NCBI GenBank assembly: GCA_024635795.1 | Contig: JAGXIH010000003.1 | Coordinates: 62,001 to 126,000 of the forward strand | DNA length: 64,000 nt | Source of the DNA: Salegentibacter sp. | GTDB lineage: Bacteria; Bacteroidota; Bacteroidia; Flavobacteriales; Flavobacteriaceae | Direction: 5' to 3' | Shown here: positions 47,435-56,962 of the stretch, piece after piece | How positions within the stretch are numbered: position 1 is the first letter of the stretch | How the letters are laid out: each line of letters opens with the position of its first letter | The notes under the pieces: generated by a model | The model's database searches: none | What the model saw: only the letters and a program-made list of their open reading frames with translations | What the model was told of the DNA's origin: nothing | Translations under genes and position numbers: made by a program

Positions 47435-49222
47435 CTAGGAAAGAACTAACTTCATTTGGTTTAATCTGTTTTCAGCAGTATCCAGTGAGGCTTCAAAACC
47501 ATTCGGAAAAGAATTCTCCTCAAGTAATGTCCGGTAATACGAGATCCCTTCCATTAGACTTTTAGCGAAGTTATTCTGGTTCCGAAGTATTTTCCTATCA
47601 GGGTCTTTTGTTTCATCCAGCTCCTCCTGAAAATAATCAAGATATAATTCCAGCTCTTTTATAAACATATGAGGTCTGGCCTTATTGCTAAGCAGATCTT
47701 TTCTTCCGTAGATATGATCGGTCATTTCCTGGAGGGAGGCGATCTTAGAGTAATTAGCGATATTTGGTCCCGGACAAATGGTCACCGCTTCCAGTTTTTT
47801 CAGGAAAGGCTCCTTATAGCTCACCGGCGCTGCATTGCTCAAACCAATACAAAGACATTCCTTTGCCAATACCTCATCCAATTGCTTTTTAAATTCCTGC
47901 TCCGGCAATCCCGCTTCCTCCAGCTGCTTTACCTTTAGTTTCTGGTATTTGGTTGAAGCCGTACAAATGGGCTCTTTGGTAAATTCGGTATTGGAAACCA
48001 GATATTTTTCGGTACATGGACTTCCGGGTTTACCATTTTTAATTCGGTCCAGCTTTTCCTTTTCGGCACTGGTATCCTTAAGATAATTGAAACGAACTCC
48101 CAACGGGGAATTCTTGCTCAAAACCACATCTTTCTCCCCTGCTTTACTTAAAAGCTCAAGGGTATGTTCATCGACTGTTGTCGCTTCAGGGCAAAGCAGA
48201 AAAGGCGTACCCCAACCTGTACTGTCTACGCCATACTTATTGCGAAGAAAATTAGCTTCTTCAGCCGTTCCTATTCCGCCCTGAACGGTAATTTTTATGG
48301 GGTGAGGTTTTTCAAAGCCGGCCTGACCTTTCGCCTTTATAGCAGGATCATAAATCCTGAAAAGCTCTTCAGCCAGTTCCTCTCTTTTATTGCTGAATTC
48401 TTCCAGAATAGGTCCCAGCAGTAAACCCTGGGTGGCGAAGGCATGCCCGCCACAATTCAGGCCCGATTCTATTCTGAATTCACTTACCCAGATGCCTTTT
48501 TTAGCCAGGTATTTTCCCTGGATCAGTGCCGAGCGGTAATCGCTCACCTTGATCACGATCCGTTTGCTGAAACTTCCCCAGGCAGTAGCGTCAAATTCCC
48601 TGAAATCTTCCAGGTAATTATAAAGTCTGGGATTCATCCCAGCCGAAAAGATCACCGCCGAATTGTCTAGACTGCTTTGTGCATAGGCCTTTAAAGCCTC
48701 AAGCGCATCCGATCCGTTAGGAATAGGTTCTCCAGATTTATCAAAATTGTTCTTATCTACTTTGGTCATTATATTCACCTCGATAGCCCCGGCTTTAACC
48801 TCTTTGCGCAAGAGATTTTCCAAAGTCCTTTTCAACTCTGCATCGCCTGTTTTGATGAATTCATGGTATTTTTCTTTTAAACCAGAGTTTTCCGGCAACA
48901 TCTCGAAATATTTAACCAGATCTGAACCCGTTTCAAAAGCAGAATTCCTGATTTTTTCCAGGCGATTCTGTACATTCCGGTTTACCAGGTCCAGGTAGTC
49001 GGTGATACGGCGGGAGCGATAATTCTCTTCCTTGTTAGAGATCGGGACATAGGTTTCCCCGGTATCTTGGTAATAATATTTTCGCATAGTCTCGATAAGG
49101 TTATCCTCAATGATGGAAAGCGCCGAGCTTATGCCAAAAGCGGCAACCTTAACAGGAGAATCAATAGTAAAAGCAATGCCCATAACCGGGATATGGAACT
49201 GGTGCGGAGATAGTGTATTCAT
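47435..49222 (-). CDS. Uncharacterised Cys-rich ~595 aa protein, possible FMN/TIM-barrel-like enzyme
   Basis: HIPVMGIAFTIDSPVKVAAFGISS, VQGGIGTAEEANFL; Cys motifs NCGGH, LCPEAT, PCTEKY, PICTAS, ECLCIGL, ICPGPN. Confidence 0.6.
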   Translation of the reverse strand: MNTLSPHQFHIPVMGIAFTIDSPVKVAAFGISSALSIIEDNLIETMRKYYYQDTGETYVPISNKEENYRSRRITDYLDLVNRNVQNRLEKIRNSAFETGSDLVKYFEMLPENSGLKEKYHEFIKTGDAELKRTLENLLRKEVKAGAIEVNIMTKVDKNNFDKSGEPIPNGSDALEALKAYAQSSLDNSAVIFSAGMNPRLYNYLEDFREFDATAWGSFSKRIVIKVSDYRSALIQGKYLAKKGIWVSEFRIESGLNCGGHAFATQGLLLGPILEEFSNKREELAEELFRIYDPAIKAKGQAGFEKPHPIKITVQGGIGTAEEANFLRNKYGVDSTGWGTPFLLCPEATTVDEHTLELLSKAGEKDVVLSKNSPLGVRFNYLKDTSAEKEKLDRIKNGKPGSPCTEKYLVSNTEFTKEPICTASTKYQKLKVKQLEEAGLPEQEFKKQLDEVLAKECLCIGLSNAAPVSYKEPFLKKLEAVTICPGPNIANYSKIASLQEMTDHIYGRKDLLSNKARPHMFIKELELYLDYFQEELDETKDPDRKILRNQNNFAKSLMEGISYYRTLLEENSFPNGFEASLDTAENRLNQMKLVLS

Positions 49223-49380
49223 AGCACAGATAATTTTAAGCCGATAAAGGTGAAGATTCAACAGGCATTAAAATATGAGCAGAATCATATTTTGGAAATT
49301 TGTATCAAAGTTGCTGATTCTTCATTGCTGAACATTTTTTGTATCTTCAGCTTAGAATTAACCAATTTAGAATATCAACT

Positions 49381-49725
49381 ATGAAAAGCGCATCCCTTAC
49401 CAGAAACCTTAAATACAATGATTCAAAACCGGCCGTAGAAATCCTACTGGACACCGACAGCAGCAAAGAAATTCGGATCCTGATGAAGAAAGGCCAGGTA
49501 ATGAAAGAACATAAAACCTCCTATCCAATCATGGTAGAAATCTTCGAAGGCAGGATCTCCTTTGGGGTTAATGGCAATACCCATCAACTTGAAAAAGGTG
49601 ATCTGGTATCTTTGGAGGCAAGTATACCTCATGATCTTAAAGCCGAAGAAGACAGCACCATAAGGCTATCCCTTTCAAAGGCAGATTCTGTAGAAAGAGT
49701 GAAAGAGGTTGCTAAAGAAAGTTAG
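49381..49725 (+). CDS. Small cupin-domain protein
   Basis: GQVMKEHKTSYPIMVEIFEGRISFGVNGNTHQLEKGDLVSLEASIPHDL. Confidence 0.85.
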   Translation: MKSASLTRNLKYNDSKPAVEILLDTDSSKEIRILMKKGQVMKEHKTSYPIMVEIFEGRISFGVNGNTHQLEKGDLVSLEASIPHDLKAEEDSTIRLSLSKADSVERVKEVAKES

Positions 49726-49936
49726 AATAAAAGGCTCGATGCTTAAGGTTGCTTAAAATTTTTAAGGCTCCCGTCATACCGGGCTTGATCCGGCATCTCA
49801 TTCCGGTTGCATTCAAGATTCAAGATTTAACTGAATTTAAAAAAAAATGGAAACTCAGAACTGATCCGAAAGAAAAACCTCAAACCATAAACATCCGGGA
49901 ACCGAACCCCACAACAGAAAACCGAAAACTGAGAAC

Positions 49937-51085
49937 TCAGGATAACTTTTCTGGGATTTCATATTTTCTTTTGAGCTCATTCATATTCAGTTGTTTTCCC
50001 ATCGCCTCATTAACCATGATAAACTCATAGATATTTTCCTTGTCTATTATTCCCAGCAGCTCTCCCTTTCGCACTACGGGTGCCACCGAGATGCTCTGTA
50101 CCAGGATTTGCTGATAAACCTCCTGCAGCGGCATTTCTGGATCAAGACTAAGAAAATCGGTTTCCATGACATCAGTAACCGGAGAAGAATTGCCATTTTC
50201 CGATAATCCCTTTATCAGGTCATTCCGGCTTAGTATGCCCAGCACTTTACCGTCTTCCACGATCACAAAATCGTGGGCCTGGCCGTCTAACAGAAGTTTC
50301 ACGGCTTTCCCAAGATTATCCTGCGGACTAAGCCTGGCAAAATGTTTCATCAGTATATCTTTCACCTTGTAGCCCGTAAGCGAGGTTTTGGTCATTTCCA
50401 TTTCGGCTTCAGCCCCGGCGCCCAAATAGATGAAAATTCCTATAAACACCAGGAAAATATTGGCGTATAGGCCCAGAAAGACAAACCCGATAGCCAAAAA
50501 CTGCCCTATCCCTGCAGCGATCTTTGTAGCCGTACCTCGTTCAAACTTAAAGAGCAATAAAGCCCGTAGGATCCTGCCCCCGTCCATAGGAAAGGCCGGA
50601 ATGAGATTGAAGATCGCCAGGATCATATTGGCAAAAAGCAGGTTATACCAGAATCCCACCCCGCTAAAGTTCATAAGGTCCAGTGGTTCAGAAAAGGAAG
50701 GAAAACTGTTAAAGGCCAACAAGGCCAGAAAGATAAAAATGCCTATTACAAGGTTTACCAGGGGTCCTGCAATGGCTACTAAAAGCTCCTGCATAGGTTT
50801 TTCAGGGAATTTCTCCAGGCGGGCGAGTCCGCCAATGGGCAAAAGGGTTATGCTTTTTGTGTCGATATCGAATCTTTTGGCCGTTAAGGCGTGGCCAAAT
50901 TCGTGAAGCGTGACACAAAGAAAGAGCGCCAGGATAAAGACAACACCCAGGATGCCTTGCATCATATCCTGTTCCAGCCGGTAATGCAGAATAAAGATCC
51001 ATATCAGAAGGATCATAAATGTCCAGTGCACCGAGACTTTTATCCCGGCAATACGCCCAAGGTTTAAAGACCATTTCATTTCCAT
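49937..51085 (-). CDS. Site-2 protease family (M50) membrane protease with CBS domains
   Basis: LHEFGHALTAKRF (HEXXH), FNLIPAFPMDGGRILRA; two C-terminal CBS-like segments. Confidence 0.93.
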   Translation of the reverse strand: MEMKWSLNLGRIAGIKVSVHWTFMILLIWIFILHYRLEQDMMQGILGVVFILALFLCVTLHEFGHALTAKRFDIDTKSITLLPIGGLARLEKFPEKPMQELLVAIAGPLVNLVIGIFIFLALLAFNSFPSFSEPLDLMNFSGVGFWYNLLFANMILAIFNLIPAFPMDGGRILRALLLFKFERGTATKIAAGIGQFLAIGFVFLGLYANIFLVFIGIFIYLGAGAEAEMEMTKTSLTGYKVKDILMKHFARLSPQDNLGKAVKLLLDGQAHDFVIVEDGKVLGILSRNDLIKGLSENGNSSPVTDVMETDFLSLDPEMPLQEVYQQILVQSISVAPVVRKGELLGIIDKENIYEFIMVNEAMGKQLNMNELKRKYEIPEKLS

Positions 51086-51204
51086 AATCCTAACCTGTTA
51101 ATTAGTTTCCAGAGAAGTACGACAGGTATTCTCCCTTAAATTTACTGAATTTTCACAGATTTTTTATCAACTTCTTCGGAAAGCTTTGAGCCAGGAAGGT
51201 TTAT

Positions 51205-52356
51205 TTAGACTCTTAAATGCCGCCGGTAAATTTCATGGAATATTGAAATTCCGGTAGGGATAAGCGCATCGGGGAAATCATAATCGGGATTGTGAAGGGC
51301 CGGGCAGTTCTCCCCGGCACCCAGACCAAAGAAAGCCCCTTTGAAATGCTGAGTAAAAAGCCCGAAATCTTCCCCCCATTTAAATGGCTGATCCCTCTCC
51401 TTAAGGTTTAAGCCCAGCTGTTTACCTGCCAACCTGATAGAATTTGCCGCTTCAGGTAGGTTATTCGTAGCCTTAAATTCTTCGGTATAATAGAAATCAA
51501 CACCCAACCGGTGAGTTTCTTTAATACGCATCAGGAATTCCCTGATCTGATCTTTTAATCCCTGCATCTGGGTCTGAGTCCAGGTGCGCATGGTAAAACG
51601 CAGTTCCGCGGCCCCGGCAGAAACTCCGTAGGCAATACTGCCAAGTTCTACGTGAACAGGAGTTATGAGTTTAAAATCTTCTTCTTCGGGACGATTATCA
51701 GACCAAAGCTGCATTTGCAACAGGATTTCGGCCACAGCCTGCGCCGGGTTGATTCCGTTTTCGGGTTCGGCGGCGTGCGCGGTTTTCCCTTTAAGTTTAA
51801 TCACCAGACTACTCACCGAGGCAGTAAAGGCCCCGTCTTTTATCAGAAGTTCCTGCAAAGGAAAACCCGGCAAATTATGAAGTCCGAAAATAAGATCAGG
51901 CTTCAGATCCTGAAAAAAACTTTCTTTTAGAATGGCAGCAGCGCCCTTTCCTGTTTCTTCTGCGGGTTGAAACAATAAGACTACTTTCCCTTTTTCAGGC
52001 GGATGTTCCACAAGACAGTGTGCAAGTCCCAGCAGAATTGTGGTATGACCATCATGACCACATTTATGAGAAACACCCTCCACCCGGGATCTATGTTCAA
52101 AATCGTTGGTCTCGGTAATCGGCAAAGCATCCAGTTCTGCCCTGAATACAATGGTTTCTCCGGCTTTCCCACTGTCGAAAACCGCTATAAGTCCGTGGCA
52201 ATCCAGCCCGCTTTGGATTCGGGTTGGATTTAGTTTCTGCAGGTAGGCGGCTAGCCTTGCCGCGGTTGAGCTTTCTTCACCTGAAACTTCAGGGTGTGCA
52301 TGTAGCAACTTCCTGAAAGAGATCAGATCTTCGAGGGTTTCAGGTTTCAGATTCAT
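51205..52356 (-). CDS. M20 family amidohydrolase/peptidase
   Basis: LHAHPEVSGEE, FRAELDALPI, HKCGHDGHTTILLG, QPAEETGKGA. Confidence 0.92.
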   Translation of the reverse strand: MNLKPETLEDLISFRKLLHAHPEVSGEESSTAARLAAYLQKLNPTRIQSGLDCHGLIAVFDSGKAGETIVFRAELDALPITETNDFEHRSRVEGVSHKCGHDGHTTILLGLAHCLVEHPPEKGKVVLLFQPAEETGKGAAAILKESFFQDLKPDLIFGLHNLPGFPLQELLIKDGAFTASVSSLVIKLKGKTAHAAEPENGINPAQAVAEILLQMQLWSDNRPEEEDFKLITPVHVELGSIAYGVSAGAAELRFTMRTWTQTQMQGLKDQIREFLMRIKETHRLGVDFYYTEEFKATNNLPEAANSIRLAGKQLGLNLKERDQPFKWGEDFGLFTQHFKGAFFGLGAGENCPALHNPDYDFPDALIPTGISIFHEIYRRHLRV

Positions 52357-52492
52357 TAGATGAATATAATATTTTTTAGGTCGAAAATGCGACGCTAATA
52401 GATAATATGGCAACAGAGGACAGGATTGAATTCTAAAATTCCGTAAATTAAGACTATGAAACCAGCATGCTGCTGGACCCAAAAATGGCAAC

Positions 52493-52511
52493 ATCCCGAT
52501 TAAATCGGGAG
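52493..52511. repeat. Short palindromic hairpin
   Basis: TCCCGATT-a-AATCGGGA-type inverted repeat upstream of the saccharopine dehydrogenase-like gene. Confidence 0.5.
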
Positions 52512-52568
52512 GGACATAATTATAAGCCTGTGTTAAATTCCCCAAGTCGGGATAAAAACTGTAAGCAG

Positions 52569-53711
52569 ATGAAAAAGCATCACAAGATTATAATTGCCGG
52601 AGCCGGTGGAATAGCTGAGGCCGCCGCCTTGCTTCTGGCTGAATGGAGCGGGGTCACTCCTTCCATTTATATAGGAAATCGTACGCTTCCAAAGGCAGAG
52701 AAACTAGTCAAATGGGTTAAAGAGGGCACCACAAAAAATTGTGCGATCGAAGCCTTTCATCTACCGGGGGATAAAGTTACCGAGGAAATGAAAAGCATAT
52801 TTGAACAGGCCGATATCATCCTGGATTGCTTGCCGGGCAGCCTGGCCCCAAGAATAGCTACGCTGGCAAAAGACCATAAGTTACATTACGTCAACCTAAC
52901 CGAATATGTTGCAGAGACCGAACAGATCATGGAGCTGGCCAAAAATGCCAACACGGGATTCATTCTGCAAAGCGGACTCGCTCCGGGCTATATCAATATC
53001 CTGGCGCTGGGCCTTTTCAGGGATTTCTGTAATGATTTTGTCGTAGATAAGGTAGACAAGCTGGAATTTAAAGTGGGAGCACTCACTAAAAATGCTGTTT
53101 CGCCCCATTATTATGGCTTCACCTGGAGCCCGGTTGGGGTAGCGACCGAATATTTGAACAAGGCCCTGGTACTGCGCGATTATAAAAAGGCCAGCCTGCC
53201 TCCTTTATCGGAACGGAAACGGATCATCATCGATGGAATAGCCTATGAAGAAGACCTGACCTCGGGCGGGGCTGCTGATTTGCCGGATGCCCTGGCGGGT
53301 AAAGTAAGTAGTCTTGACTATAAAACCTTGAGGCATCCCGGACATTATAGCTGGGTTGAGACACAACTTGAGAAAACCGGAAAGGGACCGAAAGCCGTGA
53401 AAGAATTGCAGGATATAATGCAGGCGGTGATTCCAAACATAGAAGATGACCAGATAATCCTTTATGCTGCAGTAGAAGGAAAAAATAGCTTAGGGATCCT
53501 GCAAAGACGGGAGATCTCCAAACGCATCTTGCCCCTGAAAGTAGGAAAACATACAATAAGAGCCATCCAGACCACCACCGCAGCTGGCTTGCTGCAATGC
53601 GCCCAGATAATCCTGGAATCCAATAAAAAAGGTGTTATTCTACAGAGTACGATAAACCCTGAAGAGTTTTTAAACGGGGATTACATCGTTCCGGTTTATG
53701 GGGAAAAATAA
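52569..53711 (+). CDS. Saccharopine dehydrogenase-like protein
   Basis: IIIAGAGGIAEAAALLLAEW, QSGLAPGYINILALGLF, HPGHYSWVE. Confidence 0.88.
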   Translation: MKKHHKIIIAGAGGIAEAAALLLAEWSGVTPSIYIGNRTLPKAEKLVKWVKEGTTKNCAIEAFHLPGDKVTEEMKSIFEQADIILDCLPGSLAPRIATLAKDHKLHYVNLTEYVAETEQIMELAKNANTGFILQSGLAPGYINILALGLFRDFCNDFVVDKVDKLEFKVGALTKNAVSPHYYGFTWSPVGVATEYLNKALVLRDYKKASLPPLSERKRIIIDGIAYEEDLTSGGAADLPDALAGKVSSLDYKTLRHPGHYSWVETQLEKTGKGPKAVKELQDIMQAVIPNIEDDQIILYAAVEGKNSLGILQRREISKRILPLKVGKHTIRAIQTTTAAGLLQCAQIILESNKKGVILQSTINPEEFLNGDYIVPVYGEK

Positions 53712-53783
53712 TAGCCAGGTTAAATTGAATTATCAGATCGAGCCCCTCAGCAGACGCCCAGCAAAACTTTTTCCAAAACAAAA

Positions 53784-53811
53784 AACCCTGCAAACCAGAG
53801 TCTGCAGGGTA
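53784..53811. terminator. Bidirectional terminator between convergent genes
   Basis: ACCCTGCA-aaccagagtc-TGCAGGGT. Confidence 0.65.
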
Positions 53812-53842
53812 AAAGTCAAAAAATTCAGTTATTGACCTGTTT

Positions 53843-56815
53843 TTATTTAGTAACCTTCACATAATCGATTATAAATTCCTTTGGGAAGATAGAGTCATCA
53901 ACATCCGGTCCTCCAAAATTCCCGCCAATTGCAAGGTTTATCAGCAAATAGAACGGATGATGGTAAGGGTAAGTTTCTTCATTCTTAACTTGTGGAGAGA
54001 AGGTATAGGTCTTTTCATCGTTGATAAAGAACTCGATAGCATCCTCACTCCAGTCCATCCTGAAAACCTGGAAATCTTCGGTAATACCGGGAACGGGCGT
54101 GCTTTTAATATTCTCGGTTTCTCCGTGGCTTGCGGGGGTGTGTAGCGCATTATGAAGCGTATCCGGCTGGCGGCCTACGTACTCCATAATATCTATCTCT
54201 CCCGAAGCAGGCCATCCCACCTCCTGAATATTGTTACCCAACATCCAGATCGCCGGCCAGAGACCGTGTCCATCGGGCAGCTTAGCACGAACCTCAACGC
54301 TGCCGTATTTAAATTCAACCTTATCTTTAGTATTTATCTTTCCCGAGAAATACTTGTCGCCTTCTTTAACGGCTTTAATGATAAGCTTCCCGTCTTCAAC
54401 ACTTACAAACTCCCGGTAATAGCCCTGGCGTTCGTTATTCCCCCAACCACAAAGATCGGGGCAACCATCGCCCTCTTCATAACTCCAGTAATCCATATTC
54501 AGTTCATCGCCTTCAAAATGATCTTCAAAGATCACCTTGCTTTCTTTTAAACTGAAACCTGTCTTCTGGAGGTCACGGGAATTTCCGCCAATAAATACCT
54601 CAAAATCTCCGGCTTCTGCTTCCCATTTTTTATTCGTATTATAGAACTTCAGCATTTCTTCATCTATAGTGAAATCAACGCGTTTGCTTTCTCCGGGAGC
54701 AAGTGTCACCGCCTCAAAACCTTTAAGTTCTTTTACAGGACGGGTGGTACTGGCCACAAGATCGCGGATATAAAGTTGCACAATCTCCTTTCCTTCCACA
54801 TCCCCGTTGTTAGTTAGCTCTACACTAGCCTGAATACTGCCGCCTGCTTCCATTTCTTCTGAAGAGAGGCTAAGATCTCCGTATTCAAAATCGGTATAAC
54901 TAAGTCCGAAACCAAAGGGATAAAGCGCATCTTTCTTCTCATCGGTATAGGCAGAGTAAGTCACATGCTCCTCGCTGGAGGGACGTCCTGTATTTTTCTG
55001 GTTGTAATATAAAGGCTCCTGACCTACCGCTCTTGGGAAGGAAACCGGCAGCTTACCTGACGGATTATACTTTCCAAACAGTACATCGGCGATGGCGTTT
55101 CCGCTTTCAGAACCCAGTTGCCAGGCTACGGCTATAGCCGGAATATTTTCAGAAGCCCAGGTGATCTCCAATGGTCTTCCGTTAATGAGTACTAATACAA
55201 TGTTTTGATTCACTTTATAGATCTCCTCCAGCAATTCCTGCTGAAGTCCGGCCAGGCCAATATTTACCTGACTCCTGCCTTCACCCGACTGGAATGCATC
55301 TTCACCAAGCGCCATCACCACAAGTTCGGCTTCTTCGGCAGTTTTAATAGCCTTTTTAAAACCAGATCGGTCGGTTTCATTGATCTCCAACGGCATTAGG
55401 AAACTTCTTTCCCCAATCCCAAGATCTGCACCCTTGGCATAGCTGATCTTCACATTTTTACCGGCAGCATTTTTGATCCCTTCCAGCATCGATACAGCTG
55501 AATTAGCTTCTCCCTGTGCTCTCCAGTTTCCTATTGGGGAATCCTTATCATCGGCAAGTGGCCCGATAACAGCTATATTCTTTACAGAAGATTTCAGCGG
55601 AAGCAGTTCCTTTTCATTTTTCAGAAGCACAATAGATTTTTTTGCGATATCGCGGGCAGTGGCTCTGTGTTCTTCATAAGGTACTTCCTTTTGAAGATCA
55701 GTATTTGAATAGCGATAAGGATCGTCAAAAAGTCCCATTTTGAATTTAACCCTCAATACTCTTCTTACCGCATCATCTATATGCTTCATGCTAACTTTGC
55801 CTTCTTCTACCAGCTCTTCAAGGCTTGACTCATAAGCCCCGCCTTCCATATCCATATCACTACCGGCATTAAGCGCGATTTGTGCAGCCTGTTTTTTATC
55901 TTTTGCAAAGCCGTGTTCTATCATTTCAGGAATAGAACCCCAGTCTGAAACCACAAATCCATCCCAGTCCCATTTTCCTTTAAGGATATCTCTTTGCAGA
56001 ACTTTATGTCCCGTTGCCGGGGTTCCATCAAGGTCATTAAAAGCGTTCATTACCGTCGCTACTCCGGCTTTTGCCGCAGCTTCAAAAGGAGGAAGAATGG
56101 TATTATGAAGTTCATTTTCCCCTATGTGAACGGTATTGTAATCACGACCTGCTTCCGCGAAGCCGTAACCTGCAAAGTGTTTTGCGGTGGCAGCGATGGT
56201 TTTTTCATCGGCAAGGTCATTACCCTGGTAGCCTTTAACTTTTGCAACGGCTACCTGCGCAGTGAGATAAGTATCTTCTCCGGAGCCTTCCATAATTCTA
56301 CCCCAACGGGCATCACGCGAAACGTCTATCATTGGAGAGAAGGTCCAGTTTATACCATCAGCCACAGATTCAAGGGCGGCAATACGCGCCGATTTTTCCA
56401 TAGCTTCCAGATCCCAACTTGCGGTTTCTCCCAGAGGAACCGGGAACATAGTTTTATAGCCGTGAATTACATCATAGCCAAACATCATAGGTATCTTCAG
56501 GCGGGAGTTCTCCATTACCAGCCTTTGTGCTTCCGCAGTAGCTTCAGCAGATAGTACATTCAGCATAGAGCCTACACGGCCATTCTTGATATTTTCTTCT
56601 TTTTCTTTGTTATTCATTTCAGAAGCCGGGCCGGTAAGGTCCCAACTGCCGTTGTATTGTACCAGCTGCCCTACTTTTTCCTCAAGTGTCATTAAGGATA
56701 GGACGGAATCTACTTTAGATTCCACATTTTTGACCGAGCTGGGTATTTCTGAGTTTTGTCCCTTAACCATAAGGCTTCCGAAAAGGAAAAGGACTACCAG
56801 GGGAATATTTTTCAT
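53843..56815 (-). CDS. GH3 beta-glucosidase fused to C-terminal GH16 beta-glucanase (990 aa)
   Basis: GH3: MTLEEKVGQLVQ, FVVSDWGSIPEMIEHG; fibronectin III-like domain; GH16: LWPAIWMLGNN, GEIDIMEYVG. Confidence 0.93.
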   Translation of the reverse strand: MKNIPLVVLFLFGSLMVKGQNSEIPSSVKNVESKVDSVLSLMTLEEKVGQLVQYNGSWDLTGPASEMNNKEKEENIKNGRVGSMLNVLSAEATAEAQRLVMENSRLKIPMMFGYDVIHGYKTMFPVPLGETASWDLEAMEKSARIAALESVADGINWTFSPMIDVSRDARWGRIMEGSGEDTYLTAQVAVAKVKGYQGNDLADEKTIAATAKHFAGYGFAEAGRDYNTVHIGENELHNTILPPFEAAAKAGVATVMNAFNDLDGTPATGHKVLQRDILKGKWDWDGFVVSDWGSIPEMIEHGFAKDKKQAAQIALNAGSDMDMEGGAYESSLEELVEEGKVSMKHIDDAVRRVLRVKFKMGLFDDPYRYSNTDLQKEVPYEEHRATARDIAKKSIVLLKNEKELLPLKSSVKNIAVIGPLADDKDSPIGNWRAQGEANSAVSMLEGIKNAAGKNVKISYAKGADLGIGERSFLMPLEINETDRSGFKKAIKTAEEAELVVMALGEDAFQSGEGRSQVNIGLAGLQQELLEEIYKVNQNIVLVLINGRPLEITWASENIPAIAVAWQLGSESGNAIADVLFGKYNPSGKLPVSFPRAVGQEPLYYNQKNTGRPSSEEHVTYSAYTDEKKDALYPFGFGLSYTDFEYGDLSLSSEEMEAGGSIQASVELTNNGDVEGKEIVQLYIRDLVASTTRPVKELKGFEAVTLAPGESKRVDFTIDEEMLKFYNTNKKWEAEAGDFEVFIGGNSRDLQKTGFSLKESKVIFEDHFEGDELNMDYWSYEEGDGCPDLCGWGNNERQGYYREFVSVEDGKLIIKAVKEGDKYFSGKINTKDKVEFKYGSVEVRAKLPDGHGLWPAIWMLGNNIQEVGWPASGEIDIMEYVGRQPDTLHNALHTPASHGETENIKSTPVPGITEDFQVFRMDWSEDAIEFFINDEKTYTFSPQVKNEETYPYHHPFYLLINLAIGGNFGGPDVDDSIFPKEFIIDYVKVTK

Positions 56816-56962
56816 CTTAAATTTATTTATAGGTTACCTCTTCTGAGAAATTTCCTCTGCGGAAATTTTCAGTTCAGTTCATCCTGAGCCCGGTCCCACC
56901 CCCGATTATTCGGGGATGTCCAGGTTCTTTGGCAACCAGAAAATCTGGCTAATTCTCAAAGT

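Noticed and set aside
55994-56554. 186 aa + strand ORF opposite the GH3 domain
   Set aside because: Antisense to the GH3 catalytic region, no independent support.
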